Source: Adineta ricciae
Taxonomy: Eukaryota > Rotifera > Eurotatoria > Adinetida > Adinetidae
Assembly (NCBI GenBank): GCA_905250025.1
Contig: CAJNOJ010000149.1
Coordinates: 186,001 to 250,000, forward strand
Length of the DNA stretch: 64,000 bases
Direction of reading: 5' to 3'
A model generated the notes under the pieces. That model ran no database searches and was not told where the DNA came from. It was given only the letters and a program-made list of their open reading frames with translations. Shown here in pieces: positions 51,491 through 63,385 of the stretch (position 1 is the stretch's first letter; every line of letters begins with the position of its first letter). The position numbers and the translations under genes are program-made.

Positions 51491-53087
51491 ATGGAAAACA
51501 GCAGCAATTTAACAACGACTGCTAACGATGTTTCTCAACTAGCAAACGGAGATCTAGACAATGACGATACAAATAATTCCGCGTCAGCTACATCGACTGC
51601 TATGGAAGATGTTTCGAGTATAATGCGAAATCCATGGGATCCATTCCATTGTGCTGATTGGGATATGCAGCAACCCAGCGCGACTTGTCTTGCACGAATC
51701 AAACGGTAAATATCGAAGGTACGATGAAAATCGATCGTCATTCATGTATGTTTTGATAGTGACATATGGAGTGTATTCAAAGATCCACCACCGGGAATGT
51801 TTATCGCACCTGATTCCGAAAACATCACGAAAGTATGTGCTAATAGATTCGCTGATTTGAATTGTAAATAGACCTTTTTAGATCCATGCTCTAATTGTCG
51901 GTCCTTTCGATACACCATACGAAGGTAGAATATCTAAATGCCTCTTTCATTGTTGATAATTGTTCCATTAGGTGGTTTCTTTTATTTCCTCATTCGTTGC
52001 CCACCTGATTAGTAAGTTGAATAGAATCGTCTTTCGTGAAAAAATATGTCCGTATTTTAGTCCTATTCGTGCACCTCGTTGTCGTCTGATGACAACTGGA
52101 AATAACACAGTTCGGTTTAATCCAAATCTTTATCGTAATGGTAAAGTTTGCCTTTCCATACTTGGGTAAGTTTGTTTCTTCTTCCGTAACAATCTCGTAT
52201 GTTTCATATAGAACATGGAGCGGACCATCATGGTCTCCAGCTCAATGTATATCATCTCTTCTCATCTCCATTCAATCGTTAATGTCGGAAAAACCATATC
52301 ATAACGAACCCGGTTTTGAACATGTATGTGAGAATTACGGATTGCTTTTGTCTGAAGTGAATTCATTGTGAAATTTAGGAGCGTACGTCAGGTGACTCGA
52401 AAACATACAATGAAATAATAAAACATGAAACGTTACGTGTTGCGGTGTGTGAAATGCTTGAAAATGAAGCATCATGTCCAAAACAATTACGGTAATCATC
52501 ATTTTCGTCATGAATTATAATCTGAGCGTTTTATTGTCTTTCAGTGAAGTGATGATCAAACAATTTTTTGATTTTTATGAGTATTATGCCGAAGTTTGCA
52601 CTGAAAATTGCAATAAAGACGGACAAAAAATGAATGTAAACAAGTCGAAAAGATAAATGAATTCATTAGATAGATAAATCAATCTGTTTAGGATCCATTT
52701 GGTGATCGCCGTGGTCAATTCGAATATGGATCGATATTACAACGATTAAAAAAGCTAAAAAGCAAATTTGAATCATTGCAAAGCACAAATAACAATAGTG
52801 CATCTTCGGGACGTTCATCCACTTCTTCGATATCGAAACATCAATCAATCGATGCACGTACTCGAGAAATAATGAACGATGCTGCCTCAATTGATCCCAA
52901 TCCCGTGTCGAACGATGCGGCAAATCTTGACGATATCTTCGATGATGATGATAATCCCGATTCATCAATGGACGACGACGATGAAGATGATAATGATGTT
53001 CTTGATGACAAACAAGAAGTTCCTGATTCCGATGGACCAAAAACTAAACCAAATGCAGAACATTCAGTAGACAAAACCTTGATGTAA
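51491..53087 (+). CDS. UBE2Z: Ubiquitin-conjugating enzyme E2 Z
   Basis: UBE2Z (USE1) is the E2 that works with UBA6 to carry ubiquitin or FAT10. The ATG at 51491 opens an acidic, Asn/Ser-rich N-terminus, then the E2 core: [69 protein letters not shown]. The active-site cysteine lies in [15 protein letters not shown]. The long UBE2Z-specific C-terminal extension is present ([44 protein letters not shown]). The protein ends in an acidic, Asp-rich tail longer than in vertebrates ([19 protein letters not shown]) with the stop at 53087. Eight or so exons have short introns. Confidence 0.9.
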
Positions 53088-53640
53088 TTTAAGAAGAAGC
53101 ATCTTTTTTTTGTACATTATTATAGTCTAATGACATGTTTTTCAGTTGGTGGTATTATCAGTTCTCTTTATCGGCATGAAAAAAAGAATTCATCAACTAG
53201 ACTTTTAAGTTTTTTCCTCTTTTTTTTCTCTTTTCGTATGTTGATTTCTAACTTGTCGTCAAACACAACACAAAATTCTAAATATTTTTTTTCTATTCTA
53301 ACTTGTATTATATTTGTTTGAACAAAACAATCGAAAAACAATGTTCTCATTGAATTGAATGACAACTTCGCGCTCTAAAAGTCCACATAGACATTAGAGG
53401 ATCACTCAAAAGCTTCTGCAATGATGAAAGATACTTCTCAAAAGTCGATATTGAACAGTAGTGTCCTCTATAATGATGTATTTCGAAAAACAGCTTTCGA
53501 TTGGCAGATTTTCAAAGCAAATGTTTGCTCATTGCATTACAATCTTGATTGGTTGTGTTAAGTTATGGTAACTTTTCGCTCTTCATTCATACATGCGTAT
53601 CATTTAAGTATTTTTGACATACATTGCTAGAAAAATTGAC
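53088..53640. other. Intergenic region
   Basis: T-rich 3' flank of UBE2Z up to ~53300, then mixed sequence before PPM1G. No gene or repeat is seen. Confidence 0.35.
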
Positions 53641-56141
53641 ATGGGTGCCTATCTTGCTTCACCAATCTGTGACAAAGATACTGTAGACGGGTCGAACGAA
53701 AATTTTGCTTTTGCTGCCAGTTCAATGCAAGGCTGGCGGATGTCGCAAGAAGTATGTATTATTCATTCTGTTTTCTATCCAGAAATCAAGTTGATTTGTT
53801 GAGGATGCACATAATGCAATACTCAATTTTGATGATAAAACATCATTTTTTGCTGTTTACGATGGACATGGTGGAGCAGAAATCGCTCTCTATTGTTCGC
53901 GTCATTTACCCGATTTTATCAAACAACTTGATTCTTATCGTGAAGGACGATTACAAGATGCATTAGTTGAAGGCTTTCTCAAATTCGATGCTTTGTTATT
54001 AGATCCGAAAGTGAAAGAGATTCTACAAGTTTTAGCTGATTCCAAAGACAAAGCTGACGATAGTGACGAAGACATTGATGATCAATCAGCAAGTGCTACC
54101 TTACCGACAAGTATCAACAAGGAAAATAATCATCAAGACGAGTTAAATGCTGAAGAAGCACATTTGTTACGAAAGGAAGCTGAATTGCCTATCGAAGAAT
54201 TAATGAAACGCTACAGTGCCGATAAACGAACAGGAGAGAAGTCATCGACTAATACTGAACAGCAGACCAATGTTGTTTCACAATCTAATGAAGAAAATAC
54301 TCCTGCAGATGATGTTTTGGATCATAAAATTGCTGAAACGATAACAAATGGTGAATTGGCAAATGCAGTTGTATGTGTTTTTTCCTTTTCTTTTCTGTTA
54401 CTATTGATTCTATGTTAGGAAGCCAAACCATCGTCATCTGAACCAAAAACAACAACGAAACGTTCGCGAAAGCCGGTATCGACCGATACACCTACGAAGA
54501 AAACTTCATTAACACATCATTTACTTAGTGAAAATATCGATGATCTAGACGATGATGATAATGATGAAGATGAAGATGATTTTGAACTCGAGGGGTAGGT
54601 ATTTGAATTCTAGTTATTACGTTCGATAACAAAGACTCCGGCGTGATATATTGTATATCAATTGGTTTGTTACAGATCGGACGAAGAAACATCCAATGAA
54701 GATGAAGAAGTAGATGATGACGATGGGGAAGAAGCAGAGGAAGAGGATGAAGAAGACGAAGAAGAAGATGATGATGATGATGATGATGATGACGATGATA
54801 AACAAGTAAAAACGAACAAAGCAGCACAAATAAAAAAACTGTAAGTAAATAAAAACTGCTTTTTTTCTTGATTGATATTTCTTTTTATTTGTAGTATGAA
54901 AAAGTCTATTATGGCTATTTTAAATCGACATCCGAAGAAAAAGAAGCAGAGCGACGAGAGTGAAGATGATGCAAAAGAAAACCAAGTAGGTTAGATCTTT
55001 TCAATTCCATGAATGATTTCATTAAAATAGAATGACGAAAATGATGATGATGAATACGAAGATGAAGAAGAAGAAGAAGATGACGATGATGGTAAGCAGA
55101 TCGACTTAATTTAATAAAATATAATATATGATTTACTTCTAGACAATGAAAGTGACGTCGATTTAGGTAAAATGCTTGACATGAGTAATGATCCAGGTTC
55201 ATCAAGTGGATGTACTGCTGTTGTAACTCTTGTACGTGATAAACAGTTATTCGTTGCCAATGCCGGTGATTCTCGGTGTGTTGTGTGTCGTGGTGGTCGA
55301 GCTATTGAGATGAGTCTTGGTCAGTATCAACCAGCGGGTTGTTGTTTATGAGTAACTTTTGTTTTTATGTAGATCACAAACCTGAAGATCCTCCGGAACG
55401 TAGTCGAATTGAGAAAGCTGGATACAAAGTTACGTTAGATGGCCGTGTTTCCGGTGCGTTTATTTGTAGACGAAAATCATCATTGAATTTCTTGATCTAG
55501 GTGGCCTCAACTTATCACGAGCTATTGGTGACCATGCATACAAGAAAAACGCGAATTTGCCAGCTGAAGAACAAGCCATAACTGCTCTACCAGACATACG
55601 AACATTAACACTAGAAGATCAAGATGAATTTATGGTGATTGCTTGTGATGGTATCTGGAATTTCATGTCCAGTCAAGATGTTGTTGATTTTGTGCGCACA
55701 CGTCTTGACAAGAAAAATTTATCGCAAATATGTGAAGAAGTAAGTTGATACTAATTCATACTTCGGAAAAAAAAACGCTCATCTGATGTTCGTTAGTTAT
55801 TCACACATTGTCTTGCACCAAATACAAGTGGTGATGGTACTGGTTGTGATAATATGACCGCAATTATTGCTAAGTTCAATTTTAACAAATTATCCGAAGC
55901 ATCGAAGACAGGTGAACACAGTCCATGGCCAGTGATGTTTTCAGCGACGAATAACAAACGATCGTTGTCACCTGATCACACATCGAACGAATTAGCTGAC
56001 AATAACAGTGGCAAGAAATTGAAGAGTGTGACCGAGAATGGTACAAACGAAACGTTATCACCATCGAAAACGAGTGGTGTTTTCTCTTTCAATACAGCTG
56101 CGAATAATTCGAATTCAACAGATGATAAGAATTCTAGTTAA
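53641..56141 (+). CDS. PPM1G: Protein phosphatase PPM1G (PP2C gamma)
   Basis: A Mg/Mn-dependent Ser/Thr phosphatase acting on splicing factors and histone-related substrates in the nucleus. It starts MGAYLASP, the PPM1G N-terminus, with Gly2 available for myristoylation. The catalytic half-domain follows ([30 protein letters not shown]). As in all PPM1G proteins, a long acidic insert splits the domain (~54.05-55.15 kb). It contains a run of eleven Asp residues and many Glu/Asp blocks spread over several exons. The domain then resumes ([94 protein letters not shown]). The metal-binding Asp residues (GHGG, ACDG and GCDNMT motifs) are intact. The C-terminus is polar with a KK basic patch. Confidence 0.92.
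54767..54799 (+). repeat. (GAT)n coding microsatellite in the PPM1G acidic region
   Basis: About eleven GAT/GAC codons in a row encode a poly-Asp stretch. It is likely variable in length between alleles, with little effect on the acidic role. Confidence 0.8.
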
Positions 56142-56651
56142 TCTTTGCAACAGTTAAAAACTTCGAACATTGCATGTAAATCGACTTTCTAATCTACATG
56201 TTTGTGATGGGTTCATTCGTTTTTCGTTGTAAACAAGAGTGAGTTAAAGTTAACAGATGATTTCTTGATAGGCAATCTTTTGTGTACGTGAAAAGAAAAG
56301 ATTATGTATGCAACGTTTTTTTTTTGTTTATTTTTGTCACTTAACTGTCTTTGTTCTTTGTATTTACTCTAGTAGAAATATGATGAATTACAGACTCTTG
56401 CGATAATTAAATCAAAATCTTCGCATAGACAAAGCTGTCGAGGGAAAAAATAGGTTCCCCACTGATTGTGTTGAAGATCAACAGATCTGGTAGAAGATTT
56501 CCTGTTTGTAAGGAAGCGCTTTTTTTTTGGTGAAAAACTGAATTGGGCGCTGGAATTCACTTCGATACCAATTCAGTCAGTATAATAACAAAAAATCAAT
56601 ATCTTCAGTTCTCTCCCTTATCTATTAAACTAAACGTCGATCTACAAAATC
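56142..56651. other. Intergenic region
   Basis: PPM1G 3' UTR-like sequence with T-runs (~56317-56335), then spacer. A poly-T of nine lies at ~56520. No gene is visible. Confidence 0.35.
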
Positions 56652-57202
56652 ATGGCTCGAAATACTCGTGGACGAGTTAGCAAAGCAAAGAATAACAGTC
56701 GTTCATCGTAAGTGACTACTTGTTCGCAATGATCTGTATAGAATTTGAATACAAAATAGCATTCGAAAACGATCGTCTACCAAAGGAAGAAACGGACGAT
56801 CTTCTAGTCGTTCGACCATTCACCAGCACAAACAAAATGTCTTGCGTAGAAATAGCCAAAGTCGATCTTCAGTTCGAAACACTCATGGTGTAAATAATAG
56901 TGCAAATAGGTCGAAGAGGAGTCCATTATCGACTAACACACGGAAGAAGCAATCAAAGAATACCAAAAGAAAGAAAAGTGCAATAGGTAACAAAAATAAC
57001 AACAGTAATCGACAACGTCATCTTACACGTGATCAACAAAGTACTTGATGTTTACCGAAAATCAAAAATTAGCCGAATTTAACCATTTGTAGATAAAAAG
57101 AAAAAGATCGGTAGTGTTGTATTGTTCCCAAGTACAACAACATCAAATTTAATCCGACCTTCTGATGGTGCTCATGCAGAAGCAACTTCTCAAATAAACT
57201 AA
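56652..57202 (+). CDS. Small, very basic Ser/Arg/Lys-rich protein
   Basis: Three exons, with introns at ~56710-56759 and ~57041-57092, give about 145 residues from the ATG at 56652. The composition is dominated by Arg, Lys, Ser, Asn and Thr (RSSTKGRNGRSSSRS, RSKRSPLSTNTRKKQSKNTK), with almost no hydrophobic residues until the C-terminal GSVVLFPSTTTSN. Such a profile fits a nucleic-acid or chromatin-binding protein, such as a histone-H1-tail or sperm-basic-protein type (inference only). No domain family is recognised. It lies between PPM1G and the tailless gene on the same strand. Confidence 0.6.
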
Positions 57203-58791
57203 TACGAATTCTTTTTTTGTTCGATCGAGCTTGTCGACATATTTTTCATTGTGTTCGCTTAGAATCGAGATAAATTAGATCATCTTTTCGTTCATTATAG
57301 CCAAAGTGATCGCAGAGATCTCATCTGCATGAAATAGATTTACAAATACATTGACATTGTTTCATCCGACCATGATTAATAGGTCGAGATTTGAGATTTT
57401 CTCCTATGTTCTCTTCTCTGAAAAAATGTCTTTGAATTCGATTGTGATCGTCTGTTTCTTTCTGTGTCAACTTTTAGTCTTTTTAAAAATTGAGATTCTA
57501 TCATTTAAGTTTTATGAGAAAAAAATTCACTTGTCTTGCCCGAAGTTATTTGAGTACTTTTTTTTTCTTTTATATTTGAAATTTAGAATAAGTAATGGCT
57601 GTCGCGTATAGATCATGTCAAAAAGACATATATACTCTCTTTTTTTCTGCTCTTCAAGTCATTGTCAATGACCATCCGTGTGGAAATCTAGAAACAATGT
57701 TTTTCACTTTGCATTGCCTTCAGGCTTCACTTCTAGTTGAGTAACTAGACAGCCTATTTCTCGCCTTCCTCTTTTCCTCGTCGTCCTTTTTATCCTTTTT
57801 CCTCATTCCTCATTGGTTCGAGTCAAAAAGTGTCTTGCCTTTCTAACAAATCATCGAACGAGGAATGCTAATGTGTACACATTATGTTGACAATGACAAG
57901 TGAAAAAAGTGATAGAAAAAGGAGAACGAAGAGGCAACTAAACATTTTTTTTCATGATTTATTCATTAGTATCAATGCATGTTCACAATGTAATGTGACA
58001 CGACTTCAAAAAAAAAAAGAAAGTAACGAAGTGTATTTGACGGAATGAACATTGTTTCAATAAACTTGCTCGAATGATTAAATAGTTCGTTGGATGTTGG
58101 TGAAAAGCAAAAGGAGAGGAAGAGACCATGTACATTGTGGTAAATGGATCTTCAATTATCAATCTTCTCTCGGGCTGTTCACGTTTTTTTTTTCTTTTCG
58201 AAAACTAGATGATTAATAAATAATTTACCTGAAATAACATTGCCGTGATGCTTTTCAAGAAGAAAAAAGAAACTCGAGATCGGCTATTTTGCTAATGTAC
58301 GGTGTGCGCTTACATCTATCAAAAAGATAACAAATCGTCATAAAGTGTCTAATCTCCTTTGATAATGTTCGACGAACAAAAAAAACATATGCTAGTGCAT
58401 GATCAATAAAAAATCGAAAGAAAATGTATTTTCTTTTTAGTATATTTGATGCTTAGAAATCTAACGAGAAGAGAAAAAAAATGACAAAGAAGATGAGAGA
58501 ATCGTTTTTTTTTCTCGTATTCACTAGAATGTAACTGAATAGAGAAAACAGAAGAGAGAGAAATGGAATGAGTAAATGCGTCGAAAAAGAGACAGCGAGA
58601 AAAGAAAGTAGTGATAAGAAGAGGAAACAGAAGATCATTTGAAACGGAAAAGCTAGTGAGACACGCACACATCCATCCGATCTAGTCTCAATCTCTCTAG
58701 TCAAGTGTTTAAAAGTAATTTTTGCTAGAGGCTATCAACGATTTTTTTTGATTTATAACGACAAAAGACATATATCTGTTTGCTACCCATC
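57203..58791. other. Long intergenic region upstream of the tailless-like gene
   Basis: The largest gene-free stretch (~1.6 kb). It has T-rich and A-rich runs and C/T-rich segments near 57760-57815 but no coding, RNA or repeat signature that I can support. For a developmental regulator such as tailless, it is a natural place for enhancers (inference). Confidence 0.4.
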
Positions 58792-60366
58792 ATGCCAGGT
58801 AAGACTTGACGTCGAGACGTTCAAAATTAACAAAAGTCAACTATTTGATCATCGTTTTTTACTTTTCTAATTGTATGTGTTTTTGTAGGTGAACGTCTAT
58901 TGAATGTTCTATGTGCGGTATGTGGCGATCGATCATCTGGAAAACATTATGGCATCTACAGTTGTGATGGTAAATTTTGAATGAAATATTCTTTTTCTTC
59001 AGTAAATTATTCGCAGAGCAAGAGTAGTATCGATTAGAGTAGATCTCAGAAATCATACTAGTGGATAAATGTTGACTGACGAGAGAAGTCGATAAAAAAA
59101 CAATATTGACCAATCAGATTTCGTTTAGGCTGTTCAGGTTTTTTCAAGCGAAGTATTCATCGCCATCGTCATTATGTATGCAAAGCTCAAGGCGAACTAA
59201 AAGACAAATGTCCGGTGGATAAAACTCACCGAAACCAATGTCGATCTTGTCGGTTGGCTCGTTGCTTTCTAGTCAATATGAATAAAGACGGTAAGAACTC
59301 TTCGATTCTCCTCATATTTATTTCCTGAACGTACTTCCTCTGTTACTTATGCAGCGGTACAACATGAGCGTGGGCCACGAAAAGCCAAACCAAAGATACT
59401 CAGTGTTTCAAGTATGATTCTACCCAATTCAACGGTATCAAGTGGACCGCCTATTGCTTGTTCATCATCACCCATTATGGCTAGTATGTCTAACGTATCA
59501 CTTGCTAATCAATTCAATCGAAAATTGTCTAAACACTCATTACTACCACAATCACAGTTGACATGTTTGCCCGCAACAGAAAACTACAGCTCATTTTCAA
59601 CTATCATTAATCAAGTAGGATACATCGAATGTTTATTCATGAATTTTACCGTGAACTTTTTCTTATTTAATTAGACAACACTCTATGAGGCAGCAGCGCG
59701 TCTTTTATTCACAATGACAAGTTGGTTACAAACAGTTCCATCATTCAAAATTCTTCCTACTGAAGATCAAGTATGTCAATTGTCTACTGAAACTTTGCCT
59801 ATTTTTCCTGATATGTTTTAGCATACACTCTTAGAAGATAATTGGCACTATCTTCTGATTATAAATTTCAGTCAGTGGATGGTGCCCATAATGGCAATTC
59901 AATTGACCAATAGTGCACTGAATCAAAGCGATCAACTCGAAGTGCAACGTATCTGCGATTGTATTTACAAGCTACGTTCGCTTGGATTGGATTTGTATGA
60001 ATATACCTATATCAAAACTCTTTCGCTTTATCAAAGTGCAAGTAAGCCCAACTGAAAGTTTATTCTGGCGCAGATCGAATTCATTCGTTTTGTTCTCTTT
60101 CCGTAGCGAAACCATTGATTAATCAAAGTCATATTAACGCTTGTCAAGAACATGTTCTTTTTCTATTACGTACAAGTTTGATGTCACATTCGGCATCGAC
60201 CTATTCAGTCAAATTCACTCAATTAATTGGAATTATTCAAACAATGAATCATATTCCAGCGCATGCTGTTCAACGCATCTTTTTCCCGAGTATAACTTAT
60301 AATATTCCAGTTGGTAAAGTTCTTTGCGAACTATACCGTTCTAAAACTAATGAAATAAATTCATAA
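58792..60366 (+). CDS. NR2E1: Tailless/TLX-type nuclear receptor (NR2E1)
   Basis: NR2E1 is an orphan nuclear receptor repressor of neural progenitor and eye/brain development. A 7-base first exon carries the ATG (58792-58798). The DNA-binding domain reads [20 protein letters not shown], with the P-box CDGCSG characteristic of tailless, and [19 protein letters not shown]. It continues [20 protein letters not shown] and [15 protein letters not shown], which match the TLX zinc fingers and T/A box. Introns split it after CDG and after NKD. The ligand-binding domain is divergent ([37 protein letters not shown]). It ends [19 protein letters not shown], aligning with the TLX C-terminus. The hinge is Ser-rich. 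All eight zinc-ligand cysteines appear present. Confidence 0.9.
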
Positions 60367-61081
60367 AAGACTAAAACCTTCCTTCGAACAGAATATATAC
60401 TTGCGATTCTAGTCATTGTTTTCCCTTTTCTTTTATCACAATATAAATAAATCTACGTACAGAGTCATTGAATTTTCTGTCTCTCTCTGACTTTAATATT
60501 AAGAGACTGCATGGTGCTGTGTTTAGAATTCATCAAATATTAAGTGCTAAGTGATGATTTTTCAATATATTACATTGAAAGAAAATAGTTTCAAGTGTCA
60601 ACATTGACGTCATTGTCTTTTATAACTGCGTCATGTAGAAGAAAAGATAGACAAGGGTACGCGAAGATATCTAATGATAACAATCGATTCCATTGTGTAG
60701 GAGAATAGTAAAACCTTCTTCTTGTGTCATCTAACGTGAAAATATTTGAAATAATCAACGGACGAATCGTATCGTTTTCTGAAACATCACAACACAGACT
60801 TTTAGTCGAGACGGATAAAAATTTATTGAAAAGATTCGAATGATTTAAGTATCATTCAATTGAAATGAAACGTCCATACTGTTCAAATAATATCGAGTAT
60901 AGATTTTACTAGAGAGATATTTTTCAAAATCTCTTGAATAAATCGAAGTAACTAACGTCAGAAAATCGTTTGTTTCACTAATCAGTATTGAATACGATTG
61001 GTCAGTATATCTTTGTGAATATAAGAGAAAAGACGAATCTTCATTACAGAGGATCACTTGTGTACAGATCGAGTGACAAAA
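60367..61081. other. Intergenic region
   Basis: After the tailless-like stop an AATAAA-type signal appears at ~60445. The rest is AT-rich spacer with no supported gene. Confidence 0.35.
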
Positions 61082-62944
61082 ATGGAATGTTTTTACAGTG
61101 ATTTGTTAGATTTACCCAATGAAATCTTAATGATTATTTTAATGCAACTGGATACGATCGATCATATCATGCTTATTGGATAAAACAAACGATTAAATAG
61201 TCTTTTACTCGATCTCACGATCACGAAACATTTGCGTTTATTCAGATATACATCGGATGGTCACATTTGTAGATTAAATGACAAATATGTTAATATCTTA
61301 TGCTTACAAATAGGGGTGGACCATTGAATTTAATTTGAGTTAATTAACGGGTATTAATTAACGGAATTATTTAACGTTAATACTAACGGTTAACGAAATA
61401 AGGAAAAGCCGTTAACCGTAAGGATCAACGGTTAACGGGACCCGTTAATCTTAATATTAACGTTAAATAAAATCCGTTAACGTTAATATTAACGGTTAAC
61501 GGAATCCGTTTACGTTAATTTCAAATAAACGTAAATGTGGCACCCCTAACTTACAAATCTTACCACAAATCGATCGAAATATTGAATCGATTTATCTCGA
61601 AGAATTATTACTACATCTTATTCTAAATGTACGATATTACGAAAACTTGTCACGACTTGGCTTATTCAACATCGATCCATCCAAAGCTTCCTATTTATTC
61701 TATGGTAGGAATGTTGATATTCATTTTCTTTTGAATTCATTCTTATGAGTTTATTTAGATAATTTTCCCGTATTAGATGCGTATCAAAATCAGTTGTCAT
61801 CATTGATTACTTAAATTTAGTAATGATGCAGTTTGAATGAGCGACAATGCGTTAATTCTTCTATTTACGAATATCTTGCGAATGTTTCGCAACTTACAAG
61901 ATTTAGATTTTGGATTCTCCTCTGTTGGTTATCAAGATCTCTCATTCGAAATGCCACATCGAACTATTTATTCTTCAAGTTTGTTTAAATTACATGTCAA
62001 TGTCAAAGAATTTCATGATTGCCTGTATCTACTTGATGATTGTTTCCATAAACTCAATTCACTTCATGTGAGAATTTCAAATATTGACTTAATAGAAACA
62101 ACCGGAAATGAAGTAAGTTAGTTTTCTAAAAAAAAAGATTCAAATTTTTCTTCTAGATTCAACTAATCAATATGAAACATTTCAATAACCTGCGACAAAA
62201 AGCACAAATTGTTACTACGAATCGATTGTTCCTCTGTTACGTCGCATGGTGCATTTAGAGAAATTTGGGTTATATCTTTTGATCGTTCAGAAGGAAAAGT
62301 TCATTGATGGTGACAATCTCAAATACGATATTCTCAGTCGTCTTTCACATTTACAACAATTTCAGTTTAATATTTATTCTTACATTCCTGTAGATAATGA
62401 AAGTAATCTACCGTCTAAGGAAGATATTGAGAACACGTTGATAGGTGTTGGAACCAACGAAATCAAATTACTTATCAATTACTATCCAAAAAGTCAAATG
62501 GGTTCTTGTCATATTTATTCATACTTGTCTTCCCACAGAATGAAATATTATTTCAACATTACAAACAATTTCCCAGGTGGATTATATCAAAATGTTCGAA
62601 AAATATCTTTATTTGACGAATATCCATTTGAACATGAATTTTTCATTCGAATTGCGCAATCATTTCCATTCCTCCAAAGTTTATCGTTAACCAATATGAT
62701 GCCACAAAATGATACGCAAGATTCGTCGATTGTTCAATTTCTTCATCTTCTTGAACTGAATTTTGATGAAATACATGACGATTATGCGGAACAATTCTTA
62801 TTAGATACAAAGACTCACCTATCAAACGATATCTCCCTTTCTATAGAATATAAACAACTGCAACGTGTTACTCACAACTTCACCAGAATAGCGACAAAAA
62901 GCAATTGCGCAAAACTTGGATACAAATTATGTTATCAAAATTAA
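61082..62944 (+). pseudogene. F-box family pseudogene broken by stop, MITE insertion and frameshift
   Basis: The frame starts well as an F-box (DLLDLPNEILMIILMQLDTI) and then meets an in-frame TAA at 61181. Homologous-looking sequence continues past it (NKRLNSLLLDLTITKHLRL). At 61312-61549 a 240-base inserted element interrupts the coding sequence. Beyond it the frame resumes (ILPQIDRNIESIYLEELLLH). There is an apparent break near 61800 and a frameshift at the A-run ~62196-62206, where the following frame (IVPLLRRMVHLEKFGLYL) is offset. The long C-terminal part (62246-62944) is intact and typical of a large rotifer F-box/leucine-rich-like family (SFPFLQSLSLTNMMPQN, HLLELNFDEIHDDYAEQFLL). F-box proteins present substrates to SCF ubiquitin ligases. 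The downstream part could still be transcribed. Confidence 0.75.
61312..61549. mobile_element. MITE-like non-autonomous DNA transposon insertion
   Basis: The inserted segment has inverted ends AGGGGTG (61312-61318) and CACCCCT (61541-61547), with looser inverted similarity extending ~40 bases inward. The flanks carry a direct repeat CTTACAAAT (61303-61311 and 61550-61558). The 8-9-bp target duplication and CAGGGG-like ends fit hAT-type MITEs. The interior is built from many copies of GTTAACG/CGTTAAC palindromic units. It encodes no protein. Confidence 0.75.
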
Positions 62945-63011
62945 AATATTTTTACATGTGAAAAACACTGTTTTCTAATGAATATATCAATTTTCTCTTG
63001 AATAGGTATGT

Positions 63012-63385
63012 GACAACTCAAGCTCAACAGTTCATGTGAGCTGAATTGAAGAACTGGGTCTCCAGTTCAAACTCACATGAACTGGAGCTGCCGACCAGTT
63101 CCTTTCAATTGAACTGGAGTTGTTCGCCAGTTCATTTCATTTGAGCTGGAACTGTTGACCAGTTCCTTTCAATTGAACTGGAGTTGTTCACCAGTTCATT
63201 TCATTTGAGCTGGAACTGTTGACCAGTTCCTTTCAATTGAACTGGAGTTGTTCACCAGTTCATTTCATTTGAGCTGGAACTGTTGACCAGTTCCTTTCAT
63301 CTGAGCTGGAGTTGTTCACCAGTTCATTTCATTTGAACTGGAATTATTCACCAGTTAAGTTCGTTTGAGTTGGAACTGAGTTGTC
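63012..63385. repeat. 64-bp dimeric satellite with inverted-repeat ends (foldback-like)
   Basis: The array has a 64-base period (matching starts at 63111, 63175, 63239 and 63303). Each period consists of two related ~32-base halves. Every half carries GAACTGG or GAGCTGG facing CCAGTTC, so each can form a hairpin. The block is bounded by GACAACTCA (63012) and its inverse TGAGTTGTC (63377-63385), suggesting a foldback element or MITE with an internal minisatellite. A 3-base TGT flank may be a target duplication, which is weak evidence. Confidence 0.7.

Noticed and set aside
54525..54829. Antisense His/Leu- and Ile/Phe-rich frames
   Set aside because: They are shadows of the GAT/GAA repeats coding the PPM1G acidic region.
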